Shown here: positions 45,087-45,379 of the stretch, piece after piece | Layout of the letters: each line of letters begins with the position of its first letter | How positions within the stretch are numbered: the stretch's first letter is position 1 | Program-made: the position numbers and the translations under genes | The notes under the pieces: model-generated | What the model saw: the letters and a program-made list of their open reading frames with translations, nothing else | The model's database searches: none | Told to the model about the DNA's origin: nothing | Assembly: GCA_937928045.1 (NCBI GenBank) | Contig: CALFWO010000051.1 | Location: 1-45,379 of the forward strand | DNA: 45,379 nt | From: an uncultured Saprospiraceae bacterium | GTDB lineage: Bacteria; Bacteroidota; Bacteroidia; Chitinophagales; Saprospiraceae | Reading direction: 5' to 3'

Positions 45087-45344
45087 TAAATGTTTAAATG
45101 TTCAATTGAATGTGCCAAATTTGAATTGTTGGGCTATGTGTTATTGGATTGAATTCTAACTTTAAGCACGGATGTTTTTTTTAGCAATAAAAAATATTTT
45201 CTATTTAATTATATGGACTCAGATTTCTAGGACACGATAGTCTTGATTTAAGAAAAGATAATATTTAGATGCTTTAATGGGATGACCTAAAAAACTAAAT
45301 TGCTCTTGATTTCTACTTCATATTTTTAATAAAAATAAAATAGT

Positions 45345-45379
45345 ATGGCAAGATTAAACCGAATAATTACAAATATTAG
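45345..45379 (+). CDS. Start of a possible gene cut by the right edge
   Basis: ATG 45345 opens a frame of 11 codons (Met-Ala-Arg-Leu-Asn-Arg-Ile-Ile) to the window end, preceded by an A/T-rich leader typical of Bacteroidota start regions. Too short to identify. The 258 bases between the WD40 stop and this point hold nothing I can name. Confidence 0.35.
   Translation, partial: MARLNRIITNI

Noticed and set aside
1-45379. CRISPR arrays, tRNA or rRNA genes, prophage or conjugation modules
   Set aside because: I scanned for regularly spaced repeats, tRNA-like folds and phage or mating proteins and saw none.

Overview
The window looks like an AT-rich chromosomal segment of a Bacteroidota member, most likely a Saprospiria-type marine or filamentous bacterium. 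Five things point there. Large secreted proteins carry SprB-type repeats and a type IX secretion (T9SS) tail. Several genes have promoters with the Bacteroidota -7 box TAnnTTTG. DUF4836 lipoprotein, TypA and NrnA are of the expected kind. Few Shine-Dalgarno sites are visible. A polyunsaturated fatty acid (Pfa) synthase cluster is present, as known for arachidonate-producing Saprospiraceae such as Aureispira. The genus assignment is inference.

Layout. 1-6.2 kb (minus strand): the N-terminal part of a secreted repeat protein, a small membrane protein and a large M36 (fungalysin-type) metalloprotease with SprB repeats. 6.4-23.1 kb: the Pfa locus. It has a divergent phosphopantetheinyl transferase (pfaE-like), then a TetR-family regulator, pfaA (KS-AT-3xACP, then KR-DH in another frame), a fused PfaC/PfaB-like protein (KS-CLF-AT-DH-DH) and pfaD (enoyl reductase), in one tight plus-strand run. 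23.1-24.7 kb: a small mobile-DNA-like island with a RAYT/IS200-like protein whose HUH motif is degenerate, two related palindromes of 62 and 68 bp, and a DUF1456 gene between them. 24.9-28.7 kb: a G8-domain beta-helix protein with a T9SS tail. 28.9-32.5 kb: housekeeping genes ndk, nrnA, an FKBP lipoprotein, and prfB with its classical +1 frameshift. 32.7-38.1 kb (minus): a thioredoxin-like protein, a decayed secreted YD/WG-like repeat pseudogene, an orphan ABC ATPase next to a DUF4836 lipoprotein, and a family 2 glycosyltransferase. 38.3-41.9 kb (minus): typA and a TPR protein. 42.1-45.1 kb (plus): a frame-broken S41 peptidase and a membrane-anchored seven-blade WD40 protein. A new gene may begin at the right edge.

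How the genes work together. The PPTase would charge the three ACPs of PfaA. The KS, AT, KR and DH domains of PfaA, the KS-CLF-AT-DH-DH protein and the PfaD reductase would then build a polyunsaturated acyl chain, under the TetR regulator encoded first in the run.

Most notable observation. pfaA is split exactly at the ACP/KR junction by an A10 run that ends in an in-phase A_AAA_AAG heptamer (the dnaX-type -1 slippery site). A TGA closes the -1 frame just upstream, and a predicted hairpin of 8+3 bp starts 4 nt downstream. This would let one gene make both a short KS-AT-ACP3 protein and the full synthase. The competing explanation is a one-base homopolymer error: two other broken genes here are also restored by adding one base at each frame break, so the read data must be checked.
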